A stretch of 64,000 nt of DNA, taken from NCBI GenBank assembly GCA_964539515.1, contig CAZIJO010000004.1:21573-85572 (forward strand), written 5' to 3'. Numbering within the stretch: position 1 is the stretch's first letter; the number at the start of each line of letters is the position of its first letter. Origin of the DNA: JADLHS01 sp964539515 (GTDB taxonomy: Bacteria; Verrucomicrobiota; Verrucomicrobiia; Limisphaerales; JADLHS01). Shown one piece after another: positions 44,765-53,949 of the stretch. The notes under the pieces are model-generated. The model did no database searches and was not told the DNA's origin. It saw only the letters and a list, made by a program, of their open reading frames with translations. A program made the position numbers and the translations under genes.

Positions 44765-45955
44765 TCACTTGGGCAAGCCGACACCCGCATCCCAGATCGT
44801 TGCGCCGATGAACCGTTCGCGATTCTCGTTCTCATTGTAATAATAAATGGTGACGAGCTTTCCGTCCGGACGCTGCACCGTCCGTGGGTAGCCGAGATCC
44901 CAGCAGCCGCCGTCGTCGCGCAACACGATTTCCTTGCTCCAGGTTTTTCCCGCATCCCCGCTCAGACGCGCGCGGATGCCGAACGGTTTGAAACGGTGAC
45001 CGTAGGTAATCACCAGACGTCCGTCTTTCAAATGCGTCAGGCTCGGTGGATTCTCCACCTTGGGCACCGGACGACTCAGGAATTGCCAACTCTTCCCGTC
45101 ATCGGCGGAAAGGTAAAGGTCGTTGCGATGATTATAGCGGATGGCGGTGAGAATTGTTCCATCCTCCAGTCGGACGGACGACGGCATGATGGCGTAGTCC
45201 TTTTTCCCTTTCGGTTCCGGGCAGACGAAGGACTCGAACTCCCAGGTCTTGGCCCCATCGCGGGTTCGAACGCAAATAACGCGGCCTTCCAGCCGGTTCT
45301 TTTTTGCCGCGGTCAACAACAGCGTCAAATCATGTTTCCCGTTGATCAAGTAATCCGTCCGCGCGGCGATGCCGGTCTGGCCGAAGTCGGGCAGCTTGAA
45401 GGGTCCGTCCCAATGGTGTCCACGATCCGTCGAGACATAAAAGCGGGATTGCCCGGCGTCCACGCTCGTCATGCGGGCCGTGAGGATGAAATCCGGGTTG
45501 CTGAAATCAACGCCCCCGGGGCACTCGGACAACGGCTTGCCATTGGTACCCGTCGGGACGCCCGCCACAAACTCACCGGGCGGCGGGCGGAGACCTTCGG
45601 GCTTTTCGATTTGCCATGTTTGCCCGCCATCCCGGCTGCGCGCCAGGACATGCTCCGCGGGCCGGTCGTAATCGATCGCGTGTTCATCCTTGCTGATCCG
45701 ATGGAAATAACCGACCTCGAACCCCACGAGGATTTCATCGCCCCACGACCACGCGCCGTGATTGGCCGGCCAACCCGCGAAGCGCCCCGTTTCCCGATAG
45801 ACGATCACGTGGTTGAGCACCCGGGGTGGCGTTTGCGCCGGGCCCGCCATGGCGACCATCACCAACAAAATGCCCGTTGCCCGAACCAAACCGATGGCCG
45901 CCCGCGGGAAATTTTTCCGGCCCCGCGCAATCAACGATCGATTCATGGGTCGCAT
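44765..45955 (-). CDS. Secreted sialidase-like (BNR) protein, paralogue 1
   Basis: 396 aa with an N-terminal signal (hydrophobic GLVRATGILLVMVAMAG, rather far in because of a basic N-region). Five Asp-boxes: SRDGGQTW, STDRGHHW, TRDGAKTW, SADDGKSW and SGDAGKTW. The strand order and the GRFAGWPANHGAWSWGDEILVGF block (read in parts) are shared with the divergent neighbour. Known: family of exo-alpha-sialidase/neuraminidase propellers; possible catalytic Arg residues are present but I cannot confirm the triad. ATG 45955 or 45946. Likely acts on exported glycans. Confidence 0.82.
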   Translation of the reverse strand: MRPMNRSLIARGRKNFPRAAIGLVRATGILLVMVAMAGPAQTPPRVLNHVIVYRETGRFAGWPANHGAWSWGDEILVGFEVGYFHRISKDEHAIDYDRPAEHVLARSRDGGQTWQIEKPEGLRPPPGEFVAGVPTGTNGKPLSECPGGVDFSNPDFILTARMTSVDAGQSRFYVSTDRGHHWDGPFKLPDFGQTGIAARTDYLINGKHDLTLLLTAAKKNRLEGRVICVRTRDGAKTWEFESFVCPEPKGKKDYAIMPSSVRLEDGTILTAIRYNHRNDLYLSADDGKSWQFLSRPVPKVENPPSLTHLKDGRLVITYGHRFKPFGIRARLSGDAGKTWSKEIVLRDDGGCWDLGYPRTVQRPDGKLVTIYYYNENENRERFIGATIWDAGVGLPK

Positions 45956-46099
45956 TGGTGTCCCGAGCGTGAATTCAGGGGCGCCGAATTGCAATCTGAT
46001 TTTGGATTCGCCACCCCCGTGACGGACGGGCACCTCCGGTCGCCGTCGTCGCGTGGGGCAGGCTTGTCAGCCGGCCAGCGCTTGCGGCAGACTGCGACC

Positions 46100-47251
46100 A
46101 TGAAATCTGTTTTGGGCACAGGGGCACGCTTCCTACCCGCACTCGCCGGCATTTTGCTGGTCACCTTTTCGATTTCATCCGGCGCGCTCGGCGCGGATGC
46201 AATCCGTCACGTGAAGGTTTATGCCGAGCCGGGCCGTTTCGGCGGCTGGCCAGCCAACCACGGCGCGTGGTCGTGGGGCAACGAGATCCTGGTCGGCTTC
46301 AGCCGCGGCTATTACAAGGATCTGGGCGAGCGGCACAACATCGACCGCGAACGCCCCGAGGAACACCTGCTGGCGCGCAGCCTTGATGGCGGCGAGACGT
46401 GGACCATTGAAAATCCGGCCGAACAGGGCGCGCTCACTCCGTCAGGCAAGGCCTTGCATGGAGTTGCGTCGCCGGGCTTGAAGGAAAAGCCCTGGACGGA
46501 TTGCCCCGGCGGCATTGATTTTACGCATCCCGATTTCGCGATGACGCTTCGCATGACGGCCGTGGACGCGGGGCCGTCGCGGTTTTACTACTCCACCGAC
46601 CGGGGGCATCAGTGGGCCGGACCGTTTCGCCTGCCGCTGTTTGGACAACAAGGAATCGCTGCCCGCACGGATTACCTGGTCAACGGGCCGGGTGATTGCC
46701 TGCTGGTCCTGACCGCCGCGAAATCCAATGGCAAAGAGGGTCGCCCCTTCTGCGCGCGCACCGCCGACGGCGGGCGCACCTGGAAATTCGCTTCGTGGAT
46801 TGGGGACGAGCCCAACGGCTACGCGATCATGCCTTCGACGGTGCGGTTGGGGGCCGCGGAATTGCTGACCGCCATTCGCTGCCGCGATGAATCCAAAGCC
46901 TGGATCGAAACTTACCGATCGGTGGACAATGGCGGGCATTGGCAACGCGAAAACGTCCCCGCGCCCGATCTCGGCACCGGCAATCCGCCCAGCATGATCC
47001 GGCTGCAGGATGGTCGCGTCTGCCTCACCTACGGCCACCGCGCGAAGCCGTTCGGCATTCGCGCCCGCTTGAGCAACGACGGCGGGCGGACGTGGCAGCC
47101 CGAGGTCATCCTCCGGGATGATGGCGGCGGGACGGACATCGGCTACCCGCGCACTGTTCAGCGGCCGGATGGCAAGATCGTCACGATTTATTATTTCCAC
47201 GATCAGCCCAAGGGGGATCGCTACATCGCGGCGACGATTTGGCAGCCTTAA
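46100..47251 (+). CDS. Secreted sialidase-like (BNR) protein, paralogue 2
   Basis: 383 aa. Signal peptide residues 1-32 (PALAGILLVTFSISSGALGA). Asp-boxes SLDGGETW, STDRGHQW, TADGGRTW, SVDNGGHW and SNDGGRTW. It aligns along its whole length with the divergent gene 144 bp away (shared WPANHGAWSWG, CPGGIDF, GHRAKPFGIRARLS, and DIGYPRTVQRPDGK). Start at 46100 chosen; the open frame extends 458 codons upstream, but that part is only the antisense of paralogue 1. Function as for paralogue 1. Confidence 0.85.
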   Translation: MKSVLGTGARFLPALAGILLVTFSISSGALGADAIRHVKVYAEPGRFGGWPANHGAWSWGNEILVGFSRGYYKDLGERHNIDRERPEEHLLARSLDGGETWTIENPAEQGALTPSGKALHGVASPGLKEKPWTDCPGGIDFTHPDFAMTLRMTAVDAGPSRFYYSTDRGHQWAGPFRLPLFGQQGIAARTDYLVNGPGDCLLVLTAAKSNGKEGRPFCARTADGGRTWKFASWIGDEPNGYAIMPSTVRLGAAELLTAIRCRDESKAWIETYRSVDNGGHWQRENVPAPDLGTGNPPSMIRLQDGRVCLTYGHRAKPFGIRARLSNDGGRTWQPEVILRDDGGGTDIGYPRTVQRPDGKIVTIYYFHDQPKGDRYIAATIWQP

Positions 47252-47391
47252 TTTATAACCGCAAAATATCTGGGCGCGACCCTGACGATGAACCTTGCGC
47301 GCAGCACTTGGCTGGCGGTCGATTTTAGGTTCGACGAATCCGATGGGTCACGGTTGAATTGGGTGAAACGCAATTGAACCCAGACCTTGCC

Positions 47392-48300
47392 ATGAATTTC
47401 CACCCTCGCCGAGTGCCCGCACGCAATCCCATCGTGGGGCTGTCCTTCGCCCTTGCGCTGGGGCAACTGGCCGTCGCCGGCAATCTCCAGGCCGCCGGCA
47501 GTGACAGCCTGCGTCAGGCCCTGACCTTTCACGCCTCGTTCGATCATGGGGCGGACGCCGACTTCGGTGCCGGTGACCGCCGGATCTTCACCGCCCCGTC
47601 GTTGAAGCACCCGCGGATCGGCACTCCCGGCTTGCCGACGAATGGCGTCGTCTCGCTGGCCAAAGGGGAAGGCAAGGTCGGCGACGCGTTACGATTCCAT
47701 GGCCAGGCACCGGACGTGGTTTTCTATCAAGTGGCTCGCAACCTCGCCTACGCGAAGTCGAACTGGAGCGGGACGGTTTCGTTCTGGCTGCGGCTCGATC
47801 CGGACACCGACCTCGAACCGGGTTACTGTGATCCGTTGCAAATCACCTCGCGCGAGTGGAACGACGCCGCGCTGTGGGTGGACTTCAGCAAGGACGAGCG
47901 CCCCCGGCACTTCCGGCTCGGCGCGTTTGCCGATCGCGCGGTCTGGGATCCGAAGCTGGGCGACCTCGACAAGCTGCCCGAAGCCGAGCGTCCGATGGTC
48001 ACGGTGACCCGGCCGCCATTCGCGCGCCAACGATGGACGCACGTCGCCTTCACGTTCACAAATTTCAACACGGGCAAAAAAGACGGGCTGGCCAGCCTCT
48101 ACCTCGATGGCCAGTGTCAGGGCACGGTGAGCGGGCGCGAACAAACCCTAACCTGGGAACCCGCGAAGACCATCGCCCTGCTCGGCATCGCTTACACCGG
48201 GCTGTTCGACGAACTGGCTTTTTTCAACCGGGCGCTGACCGCCGCCGAAGTCGAGCAGCTTTTCGCGTTGCCACGCGGTCTGGCTGCGCTGCGCCCGTAA
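47392..48300 (+). CDS. Secreted LamG-like (concanavalin) domain protein
   Basis: 302 aa. Signal peptide in residues 1-34. LamG/pentraxin-type jelly roll: LTFHASFDHGADADF opening, GTVSFWLRLDPD, RQRWTHVAFTFTNF, SLYLDGQ and a closing GLFDELAFFNRALTAAEVEQLF, the last being the usual LamG ending in Verrucomicrobia and Planctomycetes. Known: carbohydrate or ligand binding outside the cell. Follows the sialidase-like gene by 140 nt on the same strand and may share its regulation. Confidence 0.85.
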   Translation: MNFHPRRVPARNPIVGLSFALALGQLAVAGNLQAAGSDSLRQALTFHASFDHGADADFGAGDRRIFTAPSLKHPRIGTPGLPTNGVVSLAKGEGKVGDALRFHGQAPDVVFYQVARNLAYAKSNWSGTVSFWLRLDPDTDLEPGYCDPLQITSREWNDAALWVDFSKDERPRHFRLGAFADRAVWDPKLGDLDKLPEAERPMVTVTRPPFARQRWTHVAFTFTNFNTGKKDGLASLYLDGQCQGTVSGREQTLTWEPAKTIALLGIAYTGLFDELAFFNRALTAAEVEQLFALPRGLAALRP

Positions 48301-48527
48301 CCGCCGGCCCGGCTTGGGTCCAAACCCCGAATCCCGGCAGCCTTTTCGAAACCTGCTAACCGTGTAGCCGCGGACGGTTCGCCGCGCGACCGGCGCGGCG
48401 ATGGCCGGGGCGCTGGAGGCGACGGCGCTGGTGCTGTTCTTTGGTCCGGAAGAACCGGCCGAACGCCCTTTTTCGCGGACCACAATCATCTTGTCTGCCG
48501 CCGAATCACTGTGCGACGCTCTGGCCC

Positions 48528-49553
48528 ATGCACCGGCAAAGAATGCTTCTCATTTGCTTTGTAACCCTTGGCCTCAGCCTCACCGGACCAGCGGGGCGGG
48601 CGGCGGATGTTGCATTTTACGGCATCATCAAGTCCCAGGAATTCGTCCAGACCAATGCCGGCCCGCCGGTGGCGCGCGCGACGAACGGGTTCGCGTTCAA
48701 CGCCCTCGTGCTGGCCAGCACGAATAATGTGGTCACCAACGCCACCGTCAAACCCGCCAACGCCACGCCGCTGCGCAGTTTGGTCACGACCAATGCCGAC
48801 CAGGTGCTTTGGCGATTCGAAGAACGGTTCAGCAGCCAGGCGAACCTCGATGCCGCCTACCCCAACGGGTCGTTGTTCAGCCCCGTGAATTATGCCGTCA
48901 CGATGGGCACCACCAACGACGGCATCCGGATTGCCAATCTCAATTACTCGCTGCTCGCGCTGGTGGGCGGCCAGCCGGCGGTGCCGCAGATCACGAATTT
49001 CGCCGCCGCCCAATCGATTGACCACACTGCAGAATTCCGGCTTTCCTTTGTTTCTAGCGGGAATGCCACGCTTGACCTCGTCCAGGTCGCCATCCTCGAC
49101 GCCGCCAGCAACGTGGTGTTCGCGTCACCGGCCCCCTTCTCGCCAGGCGCGCTCACCGGCGCGACCAATTCCATCACCATTCCGCCCTACACCCTTCCAC
49201 CCGGCCAAGCCTTGACCGGCCACCTGGCCTTCGCCCGGCCGACCGCGCTGGAAACCAACGCCTATCCCGGCGCCATCGGAGTGCCGGCGGTGCTGCGCGA
49301 CACCGAATTTCCCCTCGTCACGCGACCCTCCCCCACGCCGCCACTGCTCACGATTCTCTCGCCCGGCATCACGCCGTTGATTCTCGGGTTCACCGGCGAA
49401 CCGAACCGTTATTATCGTTTGCAAGGCTCGGTGGACTTTACGAATTGGCTGGATCTGGCGCTCACCAATTCCGCGACCGGGACCGGCAGTTTCACGAACC
49501 AAACCTCCCCCCTCCAGCCCAGCCGGTTCTATCGGCTCAAGGTGGGCCCGTGA
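48528..49553 (+). CDS. Hypothetical secreted protein with FYRLK C-terminal module
   Basis: 341 aa. Signal peptide (LLICFVTLGLSLTGPAGRAAD). Body rich in Asn/Thr/Ala and beta-forming; no enzyme motif recognised. The last about 60 residues (from ILGFTGEPNRYYRLQGS to RFYRLKVGP) repeat the tail module of the 22573 protein. Start at ATG 48528 rather than further upstream because the signal then begins at once; 48543 is also possible. Function unknown; likely a surface or extracellular protein. Confidence 0.7.
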   Translation: MHRQRMLLICFVTLGLSLTGPAGRAADVAFYGIIKSQEFVQTNAGPPVARATNGFAFNALVLASTNNVVTNATVKPANATPLRSLVTTNADQVLWRFEERFSSQANLDAAYPNGSLFSPVNYAVTMGTTNDGIRIANLNYSLLALVGGQPAVPQITNFAAAQSIDHTAEFRLSFVSSGNATLDLVQVAILDAASNVVFASPAPFSPGALTGATNSITIPPYTLPPGQALTGHLAFARPTALETNAYPGAIGVPAVLRDTEFPLVTRPSPTPPLLTILSPGITPLILGFTGEPNRYYRLQGSVDFTNWLDLALTNSATGTGSFTNQTSPLQPSRFYRLKVGP

Positions 49554-49570
49554 ACAACCAACCAGCGTGG

Positions 49571-50362
49571 TTACTTCACCACGCCCTTGCTCAACCACTG
49601 CGGCCAGACGAGAACGCTGGCTTGGGCCGCTTTGACCGCCGGGGCCTCGGCGAAAATCGCCTCCAAGGCTGGCGTGTCGGTCGTCCGGCAAAACAGAACT
49701 TCGGCGATCTCGCCGCTTTCGAGCGTGTACCAGGCGCCCACGGTCCCCTGGTCCACCAGGGCTTTAAGGAACGCCGTGTTTGCCCGCTGTTGCTTGCGCG
49801 TCAGCTTCTTCGCCGGCCGCGTGATTTGCACGATGCGCTCCTCCTGAATGCCGTTCGGATCAATTCCCTCCGTGTTCAGGGGTTTGTGGACCACGCTCCG
49901 AACGGCGTTCGCGGTCATATAGCCCTCGCGAACGTAATCGTCGGGTTGGAAGTAAGTGAGCAACTCGGCCTTCGAGTTTGCCTTGACCACGACAATGCCT
50001 CGCTTCTTTCGGGAAGGATCTTTCAGGGGGCCGGCCGCAAACAGCTTCTTATCACCGAACAGGCGCTTGAAATTCTGGATGTGCCCCGTCTGCATCTTTG
50101 TCACCGCCTCCTTGTCGTCGGGGGTCGGTTTGCCGGTCTCAAGGAAGATGAACCACGTGGGCCGCTTGTCCGGAGTCTCGTCGGCCAAAGCCGGGGCGAC
50201 CGTCAGGGCAAGCAGGATAATGAAGAGGCGCACCCGGGCGCCGAGCGACCTCTCCGGGTTGCGGTTGCGGGCAATCGCCGTCGCCACTGCCCGGGAGGTC
50301 GTGCGGTTCGTGCCGGGATGGAAACCGGCAACCATCGGCACCGGGCTTAAGCGTTTGCCCAT
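49571..50362 (-). CDS. Secreted YCII-related protein, two tandem YCII-like halves
   Basis: 263 aa. The hydrophobic signal (RLFIILLALTVAPALA) lies at residues 45-60, with a long basic N-region before it. First half: FIFLETGKPTPDD ... FAAGPLKDPSRKKRGIVVV is YCII-like. Second half: LVDQGTVGAWYTLESGEIAEVLFC looks like a second, degenerate copy. Known: YCII proteins are small dimeric ferredoxin-like enzymes or binders of unknown role, normally cytoplasmic. A Shine-Dalgarno (TGAGGA, 50369-50374) supports the ATG at 50362; a GTG at 50233 would give a classical signal peptide. Convergent with the preceding gene. Confidence 0.65.
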   Translation of the reverse strand: MGKRLSPVPMVAGFHPGTNRTTSRAVATAIARNRNPERSLGARVRLFIILLALTVAPALADETPDKRPTWFIFLETGKPTPDDKEAVTKMQTGHIQNFKRLFGDKKLFAAGPLKDPSRKKRGIVVVKANSKAELLTYFQPDDYVREGYMTANAVRSVVHKPLNTEGIDPNGIQEERIVQITRPAKKLTRKQQRANTAFLKALVDQGTVGAWYTLESGEIAEVLFCRTTDTPALEAIFAEAPAVKAAQASVLVWPQWLSKGVVK

Positions 50363-50856
50363 GGAAAATCCTCACCTCCCAGCAGGGACTGGGAGAATCG
50401 TTGGCGGTCCTGGATCATGGCGAGATCGTGGGCCGGGGACCGCCGGTTGTCCAGCGCAGTTTTCGCGTCGGATGCGAACGGACGTGCCGATAAATCACGG
50501 AGAACGGCAGGCGCTGCGAATTGTAGGTCCCCAGGCAGGGGCGCAGCGTTTTTCCAATCGAACGCTGCCAATCGTTCCTTCCTCCTTGGGTAGGCTCTGG
50601 AATTGCTATTCCGGCGCCGGGATAGCGCTCGGCACGCCAATACGGTCGCCCTGATCAGAGTTCGATAGTGGCAACCGGCATGGAGCTAGACAGAAAAGTC
50701 CGCCGGTGACGCTTAGGAACGTGAACAGCAGGATCGACCGAGGATCTCGGGCAGAACCGACGCATCGATGGCCGCGGGGTTGACGGCGCCGCCATGAGGC
50801 GGGCAACCCATAGAAAAAAATTGAAACAATCGCACCCAGCCGTGGGTTAGAAAGAC
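50363..50856. other. Divergent intergenic region
   Basis: About 490 bp between divergent genes. Several small dyads, but no repeat family member, RNA gene or convincing ORF recognised. Confidence 0.4.
50369..50374 (-). promoter_or_regulatory. Shine-Dalgarno of the YCII-like gene
   Basis: TGAGGA on the minus strand, 6 nt before ATG 50362. It favours the long N-terminus. Confidence 0.5.
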
Positions 50857-51279
50857 ATGCAACAGCGTATGAATTCAGGATCACCGGAAAACAAAAGATT
50901 ACCCGCCCCGGCGGGCCATTCGAGCGTCAACCCGCGCAAGCCCCGGACTTCCGCGCTGGTGGCGTTGGGATTTGGTTTGTTGGTCATTCTGCCCCTGAGC
51001 TACCCGGCGCTTGACTATCTGATGCCTTCGTCCCCCGGCCAGGGGCAAATTGCCGCAAGCCGCGCGGGTTGGTATTTCAACCATGCCCAATGGCGCGCCG
51101 ATATGCGAACGCTTTTTTCCGCGATTGAATTCGTGATGGACATGACGCCGGATGCGCCCACCGGGGCAAGTGTCCCAACGAACACTCTTGCGGCACCAAC
51201 CCGGCCGACCGATACCAACCCGCCCGCGCCAAGCCAGGTTAGAGACAACGACTTTGGCTTCCTCGAGTTCCGCAGTTGA
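50857..51279 (+). CDS. Small hypothetical single-span membrane protein
   Basis: 140 aa. One hydrophobic segment (LVALGFGLLVILPLSYPALDYL, residues about 34-55) after a basic N-terminus, so a probable N-in single-pass inner-membrane protein. The outside part is Pro/Thr-rich near the C-terminus (PTNTLAAPTRPTDTNPPAP). No family recognised. A second ATG four codons on (50869) is possible. No clear neighbour relation. Confidence 0.5.
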   Translation: MQQRMNSGSPENKRLPAPAGHSSVNPRKPRTSALVALGFGLLVILPLSYPALDYLMPSSPGQGQIAASRAGWYFNHAQWRADMRTLFSAIEFVMDMTPDAPTGASVPTNTLAAPTRPTDTNPPAPSQVRDNDFGFLEFRS

Positions 51280-51509
51280 ATACGGCTCTGACCGGAAACG
51301 CCTACATTATTATATTTGCCGTTGGCGGCCGGAGTCGCCAAAGACCTCCCCGAAGGGCAGCCGTTTCGTCGCGGGCCAGTTGAGTCTTGGAGTTTGCCGC
51401 CTGCTTGCATCCGCCAACTTGGTGGACGCCGGATACCATCCATTTCGGGGACGACGCGCATTCACTTCCAAAGTTGACCTGCCGTTCCCGCCGCAGGTAA
51501 TTTCAAGCG

Positions 51510-52769
51510 ATGAAAGAAATTCTCCCCCACTCCGACGGAATGCGCTCTGGGCCCCCGGCGGCGCGCGCGTCCACCCCCGCTGGCAACTTCACGCGTCGTT
51601 CTTTCCTGCACGCCATGGGCGTCACCGCGGCGGGTTTGGGTCTCGCGCCGGTCGCGTATTCCGCAGAAAAACCCATCCAGGGTTTCGAGCCGGCGGCCGA
51701 GAATCCGAACGCGTCCGCCGGGTGGAAGGCGGTTTCGGATCGCAAGATTCGGGTGGGCATCGTGGGCTACGGGGTCTGCAAATTCGGCGCCGCGTTCGGT
51801 TTCCAGGATCATCCGAATGTCGAAGTCGTGGCAGTCAGCGATCTCTTCCCGGACCGCTGCGCCGAGCTGGCCAAGGTGACCCGTTGCCCCAGAACGTATC
51901 CGTCCCTGGAAGAATTGGTGAAGGACAAGCGGATCGAAGCGGTGTTCGTGGCCACGGACGCCCCGAACCATGCCCGGCATTGCATCGAGGTCCTCCGGCA
52001 CGACAAGCATGTGGCCAGCGCCGTGCCGGCGGTGTTTGGTTCGCTCAAGGATGCGGACCAGTTGTTCGCCGCGGTCAAGGCCAGTGGCCGCAAATACATG
52101 ATGTTCGAGACGTCCTGCTTTCATGAAGATCTCTACGCCATGCGGCAGATCTACCACACCGGGGGCCTTGGCCGGCTCGTTTATTCCGAAGGCGAATATT
52201 ATCATTACATGGAAGAGCCCATCGACTCCTACCAGGGCTGGCGGATCGGATTGCCGCCGCAATGGTATCCGACGCATTCAAACGCGTACTACGTGGGGGT
52301 GACCGGCGGCAGCTTTACGGAAGTGTCGTGCATGGGCATGCCCAGCCGGATCCAGCATCTGCAACCGGCGAACAACCGTTACCGGAATGCATTCGGCACG
52401 GAGATCGCCCTGTTCCGCACCAGCGAAGGCGGGATGTCGCGCATGGCGGTGAGCTGGGATACGCCCGGGCTGAGCGGCGAGATGGGACGGGTGCGGGGCC
52501 AAAAAGGCTCCTTCTACGGCAAGTACGAAGGACTGGAAAAGAAATTACCTCCCACCCAGCGTCCTCCGTTGCCGCCGGGTGTGGCCGGAGGCGGCCATGG
52601 TGGTTCGCATGGCTACCTGATGAACGATTTCGTTACGGCCATCCTCCTGGATCGCAAGCCGCTTGTGGATATTGCCATGGCGCTGAACATGACTGTCTCC
52701 GGAATTGTCGCGCATCAATCCGCCCTGAAGAACGGCAAGCTGCTCAAGATCCCGCAGTACAAAATCTGA
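51510..52769 (+). CDS. Gfo/Idh/MocA oxidoreductase with Tat signal, EKP motif absent (4)
   Basis: 419 aa. Tat leader FTRRSFLHAMGVTAAGLGLAP. Cofactor motif GIVGYGVCKFGAAF is less glycine-rich than usual. At the position of the catalytic EKP motif the protein reads HVASAVPAVFGS, so the conserved Lys is missing. The C-terminal domain is complete, ending ALKNGKLLKIPQYKI. Known: the EKP lysine is needed for typical sugar oxidation. Inferred: a divergent subfamily with altered or lost redox chemistry, perhaps a binding or glycosidase-type function. Followed 64 nt later by an esterase gene on the same strand. Confidence 0.85.
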   Translation: MKEILPHSDGMRSGPPAARASTPAGNFTRRSFLHAMGVTAAGLGLAPVAYSAEKPIQGFEPAAENPNASAGWKAVSDRKIRVGIVGYGVCKFGAAFGFQDHPNVEVVAVSDLFPDRCAELAKVTRCPRTYPSLEELVKDKRIEAVFVATDAPNHARHCIEVLRHDKHVASAVPAVFGSLKDADQLFAAVKASGRKYMMFETSCFHEDLYAMRQIYHTGGLGRLVYSEGEYYHYMEEPIDSYQGWRIGLPPQWYPTHSNAYYVGVTGGSFTEVSCMGMPSRIQHLQPANNRYRNAFGTEIALFRTSEGGMSRMAVSWDTPGLSGEMGRVRGQKGSFYGKYEGLEKKLPPTQRPPLPPGVAGGGHGGSHGYLMNDFVTAILLDRKPLVDIAMALNMTVSGIVAHQSALKNGKLLKIPQYKI

Positions 52770-52833
52770 CCCCACCCAGCGGTCGTGACCCGGGAAAAGC
52801 GTTGGCACTCGTAAGGCCATTCAGTCACCCAGG

Positions 52834-53940
52834 ATGAAGAACATTGTTCGCTTGGCCGCCTTGGGGATTGCCACCGGATTCGGTTGGGCCGAAACTCCGG
52901 TTGTGGCTCAGACCAACCAAAGCGCCGCCCAACGCTGGCTGCAATCCGCCAAGATTGCGGCGCCGTTCACCATTCCCGCGAGCAAAGCCGCCTGGGAAGA
53001 ACAGCGGCAAACAGTGCGGGCGCAACTCGGGGAACTGCTCGGCAAACTGCCGCCTCGACCGAAAATTCCCAAGGTGGAGACGCTGACGCAGGAAGATTGT
53101 GGGGAATATTGGCGCGAAAAATTCCGGTTCGACAACGGGGCGGGTGCAAAGGTTCCCGGTTATCTCCTCCGGCCGAAGAAGACTTCCGGCAAGTCGCCGG
53201 CAATTCTGTACTGTCACTGGCACGGCGGCGAATACGACATCGGCAAGGAGGAACTATTCCAGGCCAGCCATACTCCGGAGCCGCCGGGACCGGCCTTTGC
53301 CCGGCGCGGCTTTGTGGTGCTGGCCATTGACGCTTACTGCTTCGGCGAACGGAACGGCCAGGGACCGGGGGGCGAAGCCGAAAAAGGCGGCGCCGGCGAA
53401 CTGACCGCGAGCAAGTTCAATCTCTGGGTCGGGCGCACCTTGTGGGGCATGATTTTGCGCGATGACTTGATGGCCCTCGATTATCTCGCATCGCGGCCGG
53501 AGGTGGATGCCCGACGCATCGGCGTCACCGGCATGAGCATGGGGGCGACCCGTTCCTGGTGGCTGATGGCGCTGGACGAGCGGATCCAAACCGGGGTCGC
53601 CGTGGCCTGCTTGACGCGTTACCAGAATCTCATTGCCCGGGAGGCGTTGCGGGCGCATGGCATTTATTATTATGTGCCGAACCTGCTGAATCATTTTGAT
53701 ACCGAAGCGGTCGTGGCGTTGGTCGCGCCCCGCCCGGTGCTGCTGATGAACGGCGACCAGGACACCGGCTCGCCGGTGGATGGCATTCACGCGATTGAAA
53801 CCGTCGTCCGCCAGGCCTACGCGCTTTACGACCAGGCCCAGGAGTTTGAGAGCGTGGTTTACCCCGGCCAGGGCCATGTTTACACCCCTGCGATGTGGGC
53901 CAAGACCCTGGCCTGGATGGATGCGCGGCTAATGCCGTGA
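52834..53940 (+). CDS. Secreted alpha/beta-hydrolase (acetyl xylan esterase/dienelactone hydrolase-like)
   Basis: 368 aa, signal peptide to about residue 25. Alpha/beta-hydrolase core: oxyanion region YCHWHGGEYDIG, nucleophile elbow GMSMGAT (Ser), acid in LMNGDQDTGSP and His in GQGHVYTP. Known: this DLH/AXE-like group deacetylates or cleaves esters of plant and algal polysaccharides. With the preceding Gfo/Idh/MocA gene (64 nt) it forms a likely operon. Ends 9 nt from the convergent recN gene. Confidence 0.85.
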   Translation: MKNIVRLAALGIATGFGWAETPVVAQTNQSAAQRWLQSAKIAAPFTIPASKAAWEEQRQTVRAQLGELLGKLPPRPKIPKVETLTQEDCGEYWREKFRFDNGAGAKVPGYLLRPKKTSGKSPAILYCHWHGGEYDIGKEELFQASHTPEPPGPAFARRGFVVLAIDAYCFGERNGQGPGGEAEKGGAGELTASKFNLWVGRTLWGMILRDDLMALDYLASRPEVDARRIGVTGMSMGATRSWWLMALDERIQTGVAVACLTRYQNLIAREALRAHGIYYYVPNLLNHFDTEAVVALVAPRPVLLMNGDQDTGSPVDGIHAIETVVRQAYALYDQAQEFESVVYPGQGHVYTPAMWAKTLAWMDARLMP

Positions 53941-53949
53941 GGGCGCGGT

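Noticed and set aside
44726..46099. 458-codon N-terminal extension of the second sialidase-like gene
   Set aside because: It is entirely antisense to paralogue 1; a signal peptide starts at 46100.
48361..48400. GC-rich dyad between LamG and next gene (GCGGACGG...CGCCGCGC)
   Set aside because: Imperfect and without a T-run, so neither a terminator nor a clear repeat family member.
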